Of a stretch of 64,000 nucleotides of DNA, positions 8,233 through 15,478 are shown piece after piece. The position numbers and the translations under genes were made by a program. Each line of letters starts with the position of its first letter. The stretch's first letter is position 1. This DNA comes from Streptomyces fodineus. Its GTDB lineage: Bacteria; Actinomycetota; Actinomycetes; Streptomycetales; Streptomycetaceae. Where the stretch lies: the NCBI RefSeq assembly GCF_001735805.1, contig NZ_CP017248.1:8494001-8558000 (forward strand), in the 5' to 3' direction. The notes under the pieces were generated by a model that made no database searches, was not told where the DNA came from, and worked only from the letters and a program-made list of their open reading frames with translations.

Positions 8233-9452
8233 TGAGCAACGGGGGAGCAGAAAAGGACGACGGCACCGGCACGGAGTCGGCGCCCGAGGCGGTGCCGTCC
8301 GTTACTCAGAGCGAAACCGGTGGCCGGTTCGCTCGGCTGCGCAAGCACAGGGTGCTCGCCTCGGCCGTGGCGTCGGCCGTCGTCGCGGGGGCCGTCGCCG
8401 TGCCGTTCGCGCTCGGCGTCGGGGACCCGTCCTGCAAGGAACTTCCCGTCGCCACACGGAAGTTGGCGCAGGACCCGGTGTCGGCGACCCGTGCCCTGGA
8501 CCCCCGGGACGACATGTCCCGCTACGACGCCGTGCGCGCGCTCCTGCCGTCCGGCAGGCTGTGCGGCGACGGCGGCCGGCTGCTCGGCCAGGTGGTGGAC
8601 GCCGCCACCGGCGCCTGGACCCCCGGCAGGCTGCACACCATCGCCCAGTCCCGCGTGGTCTACGCGGTGAGCGGGATCTACCACGACGGCGGCGTTCCGC
8701 CCGGTGCGGAGCCGGGCCTGGCCCGGGTGCTCGCCGGCTATGTCGCCGACACCACGCCCTTCACCTTCGCGGATCCCGATGCCAGTGCCCCGGCGGCCTC
8801 CGGCGCGCAGGCGGCCCCCGATCAGGCGGGCTGGTCCCGCTTCGGCCCCTTCCTCGCGCCCGGCGAGGCACACCCGGAGTTCGGTTTCGACCACGGTTTT
8901 ACGGTGACGGCCGACCCGGCACGGCTCTTCGAGGAACTGGCCGGGAACCCGGAGGCGTTCGCCATCCTGTACGACGCCGAGCGCGCCTACCTCGCCCACT
9001 ACCTGGAGCGGCTCACCCCCGAGGGCACGGACCCCGATTACCGCCCGCAGAAGGAGCCGGGGGAGGAGAAGACGCGCCCCACGCTCGGCCCCGACAACGG
9101 CCTCAAGGACATCGCGAGGCGCGTCGGCACCCTCATGTACGCCCGGGCGGATGGCGCCCGCGAGGGCGGCATCAGCGATCTGGACGCGTTCGACGCGTCC
9201 GCACGCAGACACACCCGGGGCGCCTACCGGGCGGCCCCACGGCAGGTCACCAGCCGGCCCCCGATGGGCACCATCACCCTCCGGCCGGTGAGCGGGCCCG
9301 TGCAGGGCGATCTCATGGACGCGCGCCGTCAGTTGTTCCTCACGGTGGACGCCTGGGCGAAGACCCGGAAGGTACCGGCCCAGCGGGCATCGGCCGTCCG
9401 GCAGCTCCTTGACGACTCGTACCTGGAGGCGTACCGGTACGGCTCCAGGTGA
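8232..9452 (+). CDS. Membrane-anchored protein of unknown function
   Basis: A 406-residue protein I do not recognise by name. Residues 1-35 are polar and charged, followed by one hydrophobic segment (VLASAVASAVVAGAVAVPFAL, roughly residues 40-60), so it is probably a type II membrane protein with the bulk outside the cell. The extracytoplasmic part is hydrophilic, with two Cys in the first 110 residues, and includes stretches such as SRFGPFLAPGEAHPEFGFDHGF that look conserved. No catalytic motif is apparent. The downstream gene is convergent. Confidence 0.8.
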   Translation: MSNGGAEKDDGTGTESAPEAVPSVTQSETGGRFARLRKHRVLASAVASAVVAGAVAVPFALGVGDPSCKELPVATRKLAQDPVSATRALDPRDDMSRYDAVRALLPSGRLCGDGGRLLGQVVDAATGAWTPGRLHTIAQSRVVYAVSGIYHDGGVPPGAEPGLARVLAGYVADTTPFTFADPDASAPAASGAQAAPDQAGWSRFGPFLAPGEAHPEFGFDHGFTVTADPARLFEELAGNPEAFAILYDAERAYLAHYLERLTPEGTDPDYRPQKEPGEEKTRPTLGPDNGLKDIARRVGTLMYARADGAREGGISDLDAFDASARRHTRGAYRAAPRQVTSRPPMGTITLRPVSGPVQGDLMDARRQLFLTVDAWAKTRKVPAQRASAVRQLLDDSYLEAYRYGSR

Positions 9453-9481
9453 GGACGCCCGCACCCGGCACCCGGCACCCG

Positions 9482-10489
9482 TCAGCCGGTGACGCTCAGC
9501 CCCGTGCAGCCGCGCCGCTCGACCTGGTCCCCGGCGAAGGCCTCCAGCAGCCTGCGCTTCTCCGCCGTACCGACACCGGGGATCTTCTGCGACCCGCGGA
9601 CAGTGAAATTGGCCGCCTCACCGTCGCAGCGCGCGGTCGCCGTCAGGCCGCTGCGCACCCCGTCGGACAGGACCAGATAGTTGCTCCAGTCGCCGTAGAA
9701 GGCGCCGAAGTCCAGGTACCGCGAGTCCGGCCCGGTGCCCCGGTCCAGGTCGCAACGCCCGGCGGGCGCCATGTCGTTCATCAGCGGCTCGACCTGCCAC
9801 TCGGCGGCCTCGGGGATCCGCGCGCGGGCCACCCAGCCGCAGGCGGTGCCCTTCGCCTCGGTGAGCGGGACCGCCCGCCGCCCCTTGTCGGGATCCTGCG
9901 GCCCGGCATCGCCCTTCGGCACCGTGAGCGGCGTGGCGCCGCAACCCAGGTGCCGGGAGGCGGAGTTGACGAGCGGGACGACCGTCTCGTACACGGCGTG
10001 ACTCGTGCGGTCGGCGGCAAGGCCGATGTCGGCGCTCACCAGCATCCGGCGCGGCCGGCCCGCCGCGTCCTCGCCGAGGGCCGGGCAGCGCAGTAGGAAC
10101 TGGAGGTTGCCGAACGCGTCGACGAATCCCGGCAGACCCTGCGGCATCGGGTACATGCGCGGGAAGCCCTGCAGCGGGAAGGCGTCGTGGAACTCGGCGT
10201 CCTGGTCGTCCCGCCCGGTGTAGGCGGTCATCCGCACCACCAGCTTGGCCTCGCCGTGGCCCTCGAAGTACAGGCCGCAGCCGTAGTCACCGAGCCGGGG
10301 ATGCGCCGATGCCTCGGCCTTCGTGAAGTGACCGCCGCCGGCCGCGAGTTCGCGCACGGGCCCGGAGGGGAGCACGCCGTCGCAGGCGGTGCGCACCAGC
10401 CACCAGTCCTTCACATACGGCCCGCCGATCCAGCCGGCCAGAGCCAGCACGACCGCGGCCGTCAACGTCACCTTCCACCAGCGCCGCAT
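9482..10489 (-). CDS. Secreted or membrane-anchored protein of unknown function
   Basis: A 335-residue protein with a short basic N-terminus (MRRWWK), a hydrophobic segment at about residues 7-25 and a mostly polar remainder with several cysteines (for example GDYGCGLYF, HLGCGATPL, GTACGWVAR, RRGCTG), consistent with disulphides outside the cell. The family is not one I can name; it has the look of Streptomyces lipoprotein-like or anchored proteins of unknown function. ATG 10489 is chosen because it immediately precedes the signal-anchor. Its promoter would lie in the 229-bp gap that also holds a repeat element. Confidence 0.8.
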   Translation of the reverse strand: MRRWWKVTLTAAVVLALAGWIGGPYVKDWWLVRTACDGVLPSGPVRELAAGGGHFTKAEASAHPRLGDYGCGLYFEGHGEAKLVVRMTAYTGRDDQDAEFHDAFPLQGFPRMYPMPQGLPGFVDAFGNLQFLLRCPALGEDAAGRPRRMLVSADIGLAADRTSHAVYETVVPLVNSASRHLGCGATPLTVPKGDAGPQDPDKGRRAVPLTEAKGTACGWVARARIPEAAEWQVEPLMNDMAPAGRCDLDRGTGPDSRYLDFGAFYGDWSNYLVLSDGVRSGLTATARCDGEAANFTVRGSQKIPGVGTAEKRRLLEAFAGDQVERRGCTGLSVTG

Positions 10490-10601
10490 CGTCGATCCCC
10501 CGTACAGCGGTCGGCACACGGGAGCCGCGAGACGCTCCCGTCACGATCGCGAACCCTATCGAAGCGACGGCGCCATGTAGCCGGCGGCTCTGCGGCTGCC
10601 T

Positions 10602-10690
10602 AGGGGCGCGGGGCTGTATCTGAGATGCGGCTCCGCCGCGCGGGCGCGCCCAGCCCCCACCGGCCCGCAGCCGAACGACCTGCTGAAGCC
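10602..10690. repeat. Streptomyces intergenic repeat element (GGGGCGCGGGG type)
   Basis: The tract begins AGGGGCGCGGGGCTGTATC and continues through GCGGCTCCGCCGCGCGGGCGCG into CAGCCCCCACCGGCCCGCAG. I recognise this as a widespread Streptomyces intergenic element. The G-rich and C-rich halves can pair into a long hairpin. It lies downstream of the plsC-like gene, where it may act as a terminator. Related sequence is present at 21748-21774 and 51743-51772. Confidence 0.6.
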
Positions 10691-10718
10691 CCCAAGCCCC
10701 CGGCCGAAGCTCCGCAGG

Positions 10719-11447
10719 TCACCGCGCCTCGGCCGCCCGCAGCTGCTCCACGGTCGGTGCCGTACCCCCCAGATGCGCCGGCAGCCACCAGGAGTCCTCG
10801 GCACCCCTGGGGCGGCCCGGGTAGGCGCGCTGCGCGGCATCCAGCACCTCTTGGACGCGCTCGCGCAGCCGGCGGGTGATGGCGCCCGCGTACTGGTCGC
10901 GGGGTGCGTCGACCGCCTCGCCGACGCGGATGGTGACGGGCAGGTGGCTGCGCTTGAAGTTGCGGGGCTGGCCCTTCGTCCACAGTCGCTGGGTGCCCCA
11001 CACCGCCATCGGGATCAGCGGGACACCGGCGTCCTGGGCGAGCCGGGCCGCGCCCGACTTGAAGCTCTTCAGCGTGAACGACTGCGAGATGGTGGCCTCG
11101 GGGAAGACACCGACGACCTCACCGGAGCGCAGTGAGTCCAGCGCGTGCGCGTAGGCCGCCTCGCCCTGCTTGCGGTCCACCGGGATGTGCTTCATGCCGC
11201 GCATCAGGGGACCGGAGATCCGGTGCCGGAAGACGGACTCCTTCGCCATGAAGCGCACCAGACGCTTCTGCGGCAGAGCCGCCAGGCCGTTGAAGACGAA
11301 GTCCAGATAGCTGATGTGATTGCTCACCAGCACGGCGCCGCCCGAGCGCGGGATGTTCTCCGACCCCTGGCAGTCGATCTTCAGGTCCCAGACCTTGAAC
11401 AACGTCTTGGCGAATCCGACGACGGGACGGTAGACCAGCTCTGCCAT
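10719..11447 (-). CDS. 1-acyl-sn-glycerol-3-phosphate acyltransferase (PlsC family)
   Basis: The enzyme transfers a fatty acyl group to lysophosphatidic acid in phospholipid synthesis. The 242-residue protein has block I NHISYLD (HX4D catalytic dyad, about residues 43-49), block III FPEATISQS (a variant of FPEGT, with Ala for Gly), and IPMAVWGT (block IV). The N-terminal residues are only weakly hydrophobic, so it is probably peripheral at the inner face of the membrane. ATG 11447 has AAAGGG upstream. Streptomyces carries several PlsC paralogues, so the exact acceptor is open. Confidence 0.88.
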   Translation of the reverse strand: MAELVYRPVVGFAKTLFKVWDLKIDCQGSENIPRSGGAVLVSNHISYLDFVFNGLAALPQKRLVRFMAKESVFRHRISGPLMRGMKHIPVDRKQGEAAYAHALDSLRSGEVVGVFPEATISQSFTLKSFKSGAARLAQDAGVPLIPMAVWGTQRLWTKGQPRNFKRSHLPVTIRVGEAVDAPRDQYAGAITRRLRERVQEVLDAAQRAYPGRPRGAEDSWWLPAHLGGTAPTVEQLRAAEAR

Positions 11448-11634
11448 GGGCGGGACGGACCCTTTCTGCTCTGCTCGGGAAAGGGGCTCCCGGCGGGAAA
11501 GTTACGCAGCCGTAGGTGTACGGCGTCTCGCAGATCGTGCCCGAAGAACGGACGGGTAGCCAGCCCTGGTGCCCCGCGGCGGCGAGATTCTCGTCACGTC
11601 GGCCCACATCCGACCTTGGATCTTTAAGTCCCTT

Positions 11635-12051
11635 TTACTCCGCCTGTACTGCGGCCCTCTTCAGGAGCAGGAACATCTCGCACCCCAGGCAGTAGCCGAA
11701 CGCCGCGTTCAGGAACGCGGCGGCGAGTGCCGCGCCGGTCGCGGCAAGCCCCAGCCACTGCGGTCCCACGGTGAACCCGACCAGACCGAGCCCCGCGAAC
11801 ACCAGCCCCACCGCCTGCGCGAACCGTGGCGGCTCGGGCGCCTCGAACTCCTTCGGCGGCCCGAGCCGCGGCCGTACGGCGGTGCGGAAGGCCCAGCCGT
11901 ACGGCGACCGTTGCACACCCGCGCCCGCGCCGAGCGCGAACGCCAGAGTCTGCCAGCCCAGTACCCAGGGGTTCTGCAGAATCAGAGCCACGGCCAGAAC
12001 GGCCGTAGTCACCACGGCCGCGAAGCGCGGCCCCCTCGCGTCGATGTCCAT
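11635..12051 (-). CDS. DUF4395 family membrane protein
   Basis: This 138-residue protein has about four hydrophobic segments and ends with the family hallmark FGYCLGCEMFLLL, containing a Cys-x-x-Cys pair in the last helix. This is DUF4395, found mainly in Actinobacteria and often beside thioredoxin-like genes, as here (the thioredoxin gene is divergent, starting 60 bp away). The function is not established; the CxxC and its partner suggest a role in thiol redox at the membrane, which is inference. Confidence 0.85.
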   Translation of the reverse strand: MDIDARGPRFAAVVTTAVLAVALILQNPWVLGWQTLAFALGAGAGVQRSPYGWAFRTAVRPRLGPPKEFEAPEPPRFAQAVGLVFAGLGLVGFTVGPQWLGLAATGAALAAAFLNAAFGYCLGCEMFLLLKRAAVQAE

Positions 12052-12055
12052 GAAT

Positions 12056-12118
12056 CAAGCATTCCGCAACGGAAACTCCCGCGGGAGGCGGGAATCTTTG
12101 CAGTCTCGTGAATGCTTG
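12056..12118. promoter_or_regulatory. Inverted repeat between divergent DUF4395 and thioredoxin genes
   Basis: CAAGCATTC at 12056-12064 is repeated in inverse as GAATGCTTG at 12110-12118. Each copy sits at the start codon of one of the divergent genes. GGAAT at 12091-12095 followed after 18 bases by GCTT partly matches the oxidative-stress sigma-R promoter (GGAAT-N18-GTT); it would start transcription near the ATG at 12124. A thiol-stress promoter would fit a thioredoxin gene, but the -10 is imperfect. Confidence 0.35.
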
Positions 12119-12540
12119 TGCAGATGATGACCGGACTGGTGGTGTGCGTGGCGGTGCTCGTCGTGGCGAGCGCCGCCGGAGTGCTGCACAAGCGGCGGAG
12201 CGGGAGAGTACGGGTGCGCGGGCGGGACGACGGCAAGCGGCTGGGCGCCGCCCAGCTGGGCGGCGAACTCGGTGAGCGGGCCACGCTGGTCCAGTTCTCC
12301 AGCGCCTTCTGCGCGCCCTGCCGGGCCACCCGGCGCATCCTCGGCGAGGTCGCCGCACTGGTCCCCGGGGTGCGGCACGTGGAGATCGACGCCGAGGCAC
12401 ACCTGGACCTCGTACGCGAACTGGAGATCCTGAAGACGCCCACCGTGCTGGTGCTCGACGCCGGCGGACGGGTGGTGCGGCGCGCCACCGGGCAGCCCCG
12501 CAAGGCCGATGTCATCGCGGCACTGGGGGAGGCCGTGTGA
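12112..12540 (+). CDS. Thioredoxin-like protein with N-terminal membrane anchor
   Basis: The 142-residue protein has a hydrophobic N-terminal segment (about residues 6-25), a short basic linker, then a thioredoxin fold with the redox motif CAPC in FCAPCRATRRIL and the cis-proline loop LKTPTVLVL. It should reduce or oxidise disulphides near the membrane. No ribosome-binding site precedes ATG 12112; ATG 12124 (Met-Met-Thr) is an alternative and would be leaderless if the sigma-R-like promoter is real. It is divergent from the DUF4395 gene, a recurrent partner. Confidence 0.85.
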   Translation: MLVQMMTGLVVCVAVLVVASAAGVLHKRRSGRVRVRGRDDGKRLGAAQLGGELGERATLVQFSSAFCAPCRATRRILGEVAALVPGVRHVEIDAEAHLDLVRELEILKTPTVLVLDAGGRVVRRATGQPRKADVIAALGEAV

Positions 12541-12623
12541 GGGAGCCTCAGCAAAGCGTGATCGATCTCCCAGAACCCCGACCGCGCTTGACTGCGCGCA
12601 CCACCTATCGTCAGCCTGACCTT

Positions 12624-12704
12624 ATGCCGACCGAACTCCTTCTCCACGGGCGGGTCCACGTCGACCTCGCCCGCACCGCGAGCGCCACCTGTCCGGACCG
12701 CTGA
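12624..12704 (+). CDS. Cysteine-type leader peptide upstream of flavin reductase
   Basis: A 26-codon ORF encodes a peptide containing HGRVHVDLARTASATCPDR and stops 44 bp before the flavin reductase start. Actinobacterial sulphur and cysteine genes are often preceded by short peptides with a conserved His-Val-Asp-Leu-x-Arg core followed by a Ser/Ala stretch and a Cys near the end. They are proposed to couple ribosome stalling at Cys codons to expression of the gene downstream. A -10-like TATCGT lies at 12606-12611, so the peptide may be at or near the mRNA 5' end. The mechanism here is inferred. Confidence 0.65.
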   Translation: MPTELLLHGRVHVDLARTASATCPDR

Positions 12705-12748
12705 GCACCGACGGCCCAGCTCGCGACCTCCAGCAGAAGGACAACTCC

Positions 12749-13258
12749 ATGACGGCCACACCCGACCTCGGCACCGTTCAGCTCGCCTCCCCCGATCTGT
12801 TGCGTTCGACCTTCCGCCGGCACGCCGCCGGTGTTGCGGTGATCACCGCGCGCGGTGACTCCGGCCCGGTCGGCTTCACCGCCACCTCCCTCACCTCCGT
12901 CTCCGCCGAGCCCCCGCTCGTCTCCTTCGGCATCGGCACGGGCGCCTCCAGCTGGCCCGCGATAGCCGAGACGGACCACGTCGGCGTGCACATACTCGGC
13001 GAGCACCAGAGCGAGCTGGCCGCCACCTTCGCCCGCAGCGGCGCCGACCGCTTCGGTGCGCCGACCGTGTGGCGCGAGGGCCCGGAAGGCGTACCGGTGC
13101 TCGATGACGTGCTCGCCTGGCTGGTGTGCCGGATCGTCGGCCGCGTCCCGGCCGGTGATCACCGGATCGTGCTCGCCGAGGTCGTCCTGGGCGACCTCTC
13201 CGGCTCGGGCCGGCCCCTCCTTTACCACCAGGGCCGCTTCAACGGCCTGCGGGATTGA
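12749..13258 (+). CDS. Flavin reductase family protein
   Basis: A 169-residue FMN-binding split-barrel protein. It begins with LLRSTFRRHAAGVAVIT, continues with GFTATSLTSVSAEPPLVSF (flavin-binding signature), and ends with LLYHQGRFNGL. Members reduce FMN or FAD with NAD(P)H, often supplying reduced flavin to a monooxygenase. ATG 12749 has AGAAGG at 12735-12740. The leader peptide at 12624-12704 suggests a role in sulphur metabolism, for example feeding a sulphonate monooxygenase encoded elsewhere; no monooxygenase is adjacent. Confidence 0.88.
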   Translation: MTATPDLGTVQLASPDLLRSTFRRHAAGVAVITARGDSGPVGFTATSLTSVSAEPPLVSFGIGTGASSWPAIAETDHVGVHILGEHQSELAATFARSGADRFGAPTVWREGPEGVPVLDDVLAWLVCRIVGRVPAGDHRIVLAEVVLGDLSGSGRPLLYHQGRFNGLRD

Positions 13259-13366
13259 TCACTCCCGAGGTTGCGCCGCCCCGCCTGCGAACCCGTCGAG
13301 TTCCGGTTACGCTGCGTTGCGAAGGTCACAGTTCAAAGCGCTTGCTTAGCGAGCAGGAACTGGGTG

Positions 13367-13455
13367 TACTGACGAGTAATATTTCGGTCGGAGCGCGCGG
13401 ACGCCCCGACCGGGATCGGCCGCTTGAGGCGCCTATGCTGCCTGCAAGAGGCAGC
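13367..13455 (+). promoter_or_regulatory. Control region upstream of etfBA
   Basis: The 228 bp before etfB hold a perfect inverted repeat TACT-GACG-AGTA at 13367-13378, of the size bound by TetR-type fatty-acid regulators, a -10-like TATGCT at 13434-13439, and a small hairpin CTGCCT/AGGCAG at 13439-13455. I see no convincing -35 box. The regulator is unknown. Confidence 0.35.
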
Positions 13456-13486
13456 CCGGAAATGACGATGCAGTAGGAGAGCCGGC

Positions 13487-14281
13487 GTGAGCTTGAGGAT
13501 CGTTGTCACTGTGAAGTACGTGCCCGACGCCACTGGCGACCGGCACTTCGCCGATGACCTGACCGTCGACCGCGACGACGTGGACGGTCTGCTCTCCGAG
13601 TTGGACGAGTACGCGGTCGAGCAGGCCCTCCAGATCGCGGAGAACTACGACGGGGACGGCGACGCCGAGGTCACCGTCCTGACCATCGGCCCGGAGGACG
13701 CCAAGGACGCGCTCCGCAAGGCCCTGTCCATGGGTGCCGACAAGGCCATCCACGTCGAGGACGACGACCTGCACGGCACCGACGCCATCGGCACCTCCCT
13801 GGTGCTGGCCAAGGCGATCGAGAAGGCCGGCTTCGACCTGGTCGTCTCCGGCATGGCCTCCACCGACGGCACCATGGGTGTCGTACCGGCGCTGGTCGCC
13901 GAGCGTCTCGGTGTCCCGCAGGTCACCCTGCTGTCCGAGGTCTCCGTCGAGGACGGCGTGGTCAAGGGCCGCCGCGACGGCGACGCCGCCTCCGAGCAGC
14001 TCGAGGCGCAGCTCCCGGCGATCGTCTCCGTGACCGACCAGTCCGGCGAGGCCCGCTACCCCTCCTTCAAGGGCATCATGGCGGCCAAGAAGAAGCCGGT
14101 GGAGTCCTGGGACCTGTCCGACCTGGACATCGAGGCCGAGGAGGTCGGCTTGGACGGCGCGTTCACCAAGGTCGAGGCCGCGAACGAGCGCCCGGCCCGC
14201 ACGGCCGGCACCATCGTCAAGGACGAGGGCGAGGGCGGCAAGCAGCTCGCTGAGTTCCTCGCGAGCCAGAAGTTCATCTAA
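13487..14281 (+). CDS. etfB: Electron transfer flavoprotein beta subunit
   Basis: EtfB pairs with EtfA to pass electrons from acyl-CoA dehydrogenases to ETF:quinone oxidoreductase. The 264-residue protein begins RIVVTVKYVPD and shows the AMP-binding segment DLVVSGMASTDGTMGVVPALVA and the ETF signature region VTDQSGEARYPSFKGIMAAKKKP. The length is typical. GTG 13487 has AGGAGA at 13474-13479. etfA follows after 53 bp with its own ribosome site, and a strong terminator ends the pair. Confidence 0.96.
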   Translation: MSLRIVVTVKYVPDATGDRHFADDLTVDRDDVDGLLSELDEYAVEQALQIAENYDGDGDAEVTVLTIGPEDAKDALRKALSMGADKAIHVEDDDLHGTDAIGTSLVLAKAIEKAGFDLVVSGMASTDGTMGVVPALVAERLGVPQVTLLSEVSVEDGVVKGRRDGDAASEQLEAQLPAIVSVTDQSGEARYPSFKGIMAAKKKPVESWDLSDLDIEAEEVGLDGAFTKVEAANERPARTAGTIVKDEGEGGKQLAEFLASQKFI

Positions 14282-14334
14282 GGCTCCGCAGTCGCTGACC
14301 GCCCCTCAACTTCTTTTCGCAGGAGAGCAATCCC

Positions 14335-15297
14335 ATGGCTGAAGTCCTCGTCTATGTCGACCACGTGGACGGTGCCGTCCGCAAGCCCACCCTCGAACTG
14401 CTGACCCTGGCCCGCCGCATCGGCGAGCCCGTCGCGGTCGCCCTCGGTGGCGGCGCCGCCGACACCGCCGCCACGCTCGCCGAGCACGGCGCGGTGAAGG
14501 TCCTCACCCACGACGCGTCCGAGTACGCCGAGTACCTGGTCGTGCCGAAGGTGGACGCCCTGCAGGCCGCCTACGAGGCCGTCTCCCCGGCCGCCGTGCT
14601 GGTCCCGTCCTCCGCCGAGGGCAAGGAGATCGCCGCCCGTCTGGCGCTGCGCATCGGCTCCGGCATCATCACCGACGCCATCGACCTGGAGGCCGGCGAC
14701 GAGGGCCCGGTGGCCACCCAGTCGGTGTTCGCCGCGTCCTTCACCACCAAGTCCCGCGTCATCAAGGGCACCCCGGTCATCACGGTCAAGCCGAACGCGG
14801 CCGCCGTGGAGGCCGCCCCGGCCGCCGGCGCGGTCGAGGCCCTGTCGGTGTCCTTCTCCGAGAAGGCGACCGGCACGAAGGTCACCGCGCGTACGCCGCG
14901 TGAGTCGACGGGCCGTCCGGAGCTGACCGAGGCCGCGATCGTGGTCTCCGGCGGCCGTGGTGTCAACGGCGCCGAGAACTTCTCGATCATCGAGGCGCTC
15001 GCCGACTCCCTCGGCGCGGCCGTCGGTGCCTCGCGTGCCGCCGTGGACGCCGGCTGGTACCCGCACACCAACCAGGTCGGCCAGACCGGCAAGTCGGTCT
15101 CCCCGCAGCTGTACATCGCCAACGGCATCTCCGGCGCGATCCAGCACCGCGCCGGTATGCAGACCTCGAAGACGATCGTTGCCGTCAACAAGGACGCCGA
15201 GGCCCCGATCTTCGAGCTGGTCGACTACGGCGTGGTCGGCGACCTCTTCGACGTGGTCCCGCAGCTGACCGAGGAGATCAAGGCCCGCAAGGGCTGA
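14335..15297 (+). CDS. etfA: Electron transfer flavoprotein alpha subunit
   Basis: EtfA carries the FAD of the heterodimer. The 320-residue protein begins AEVLVYVDHVDG, and its C-terminal FAD-binding domain contains VVSGGRGVNGAENF, DAGWYPHTNQVGQTGKSVSP and LYIANGISGAIQHRAGM, all classic ETF alpha motifs. ATG 14335 has AGGAGAG upstream. It is cotranscribed with etfB, and the operon ends in the hairpin at 15314-15348. No acyl-CoA dehydrogenase is nearby. Confidence 0.96.
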   Translation: MAEVLVYVDHVDGAVRKPTLELLTLARRIGEPVAVALGGGAADTAATLAEHGAVKVLTHDASEYAEYLVVPKVDALQAAYEAVSPAAVLVPSSAEGKEIAARLALRIGSGIITDAIDLEAGDEGPVATQSVFAASFTTKSRVIKGTPVITVKPNAAAVEAAPAAGAVEALSVSFSEKATGTKVTARTPRESTGRPELTEAAIVVSGGRGVNGAENFSIIEALADSLGAAVGASRAAVDAGWYPHTNQVGQTGKSVSPQLYIANGISGAIQHRAGMQTSKTIVAVNKDAEAPIFELVDYGVVGDLFDVVPQLTEEIKARKG

Positions 15298-15313
15298 GCC
15301 CCGGCTCCTCCAC

Positions 15314-15348
15314 GAGGCCCCCATGACCTGCGCGGTCATGGGGGCCTC
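15314..15348 (+). terminator. Hairpin terminator of etfBA
   Basis: A perfect 15-bp stem (GAGGCCCCCATGACC with its complement) closes a five-base loop, 16 bases after the etfA stop. There is no U tract, as is common for Streptomyces terminators. Confidence 0.85.
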
Positions 15349-15434
15349 GGTGCATTCTGGTGACGTGCCCACGGCCGCCGTTCCACTGTCCGAGCGGGTG
15401 TTGACCAGCGGGAACCTCCCGGATAACTTCATTC

Positions 15435-15462
15435 TACGGATTGTTGATTCCGTACAGCGGAA
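15435..15462 (+). promoter_or_regulatory. Overlapping inverted repeats before the HpcH/HpaI-like gene
   Basis: Two interleaved inverted repeats lie 17-44 bp before the start codon: TACGGA-N8-TCCGTA at 15435-15454 and TTCCG-TACAG-CGGAA at 15448-15462. The second has the size and symmetry of IclR-type operators. No adjacent regulator gene is present. Confidence 0.45.
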
Positions 15463-15478
15463 AATTGGAGGGTGTGGG

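Noticed and set aside
13255..13476. 73-codon frame between the flavin reductase and etfB genes
   Set aside because: It covers an AT-rich promoter-like region, lacks a ribosome site and has no recognisable protein features.
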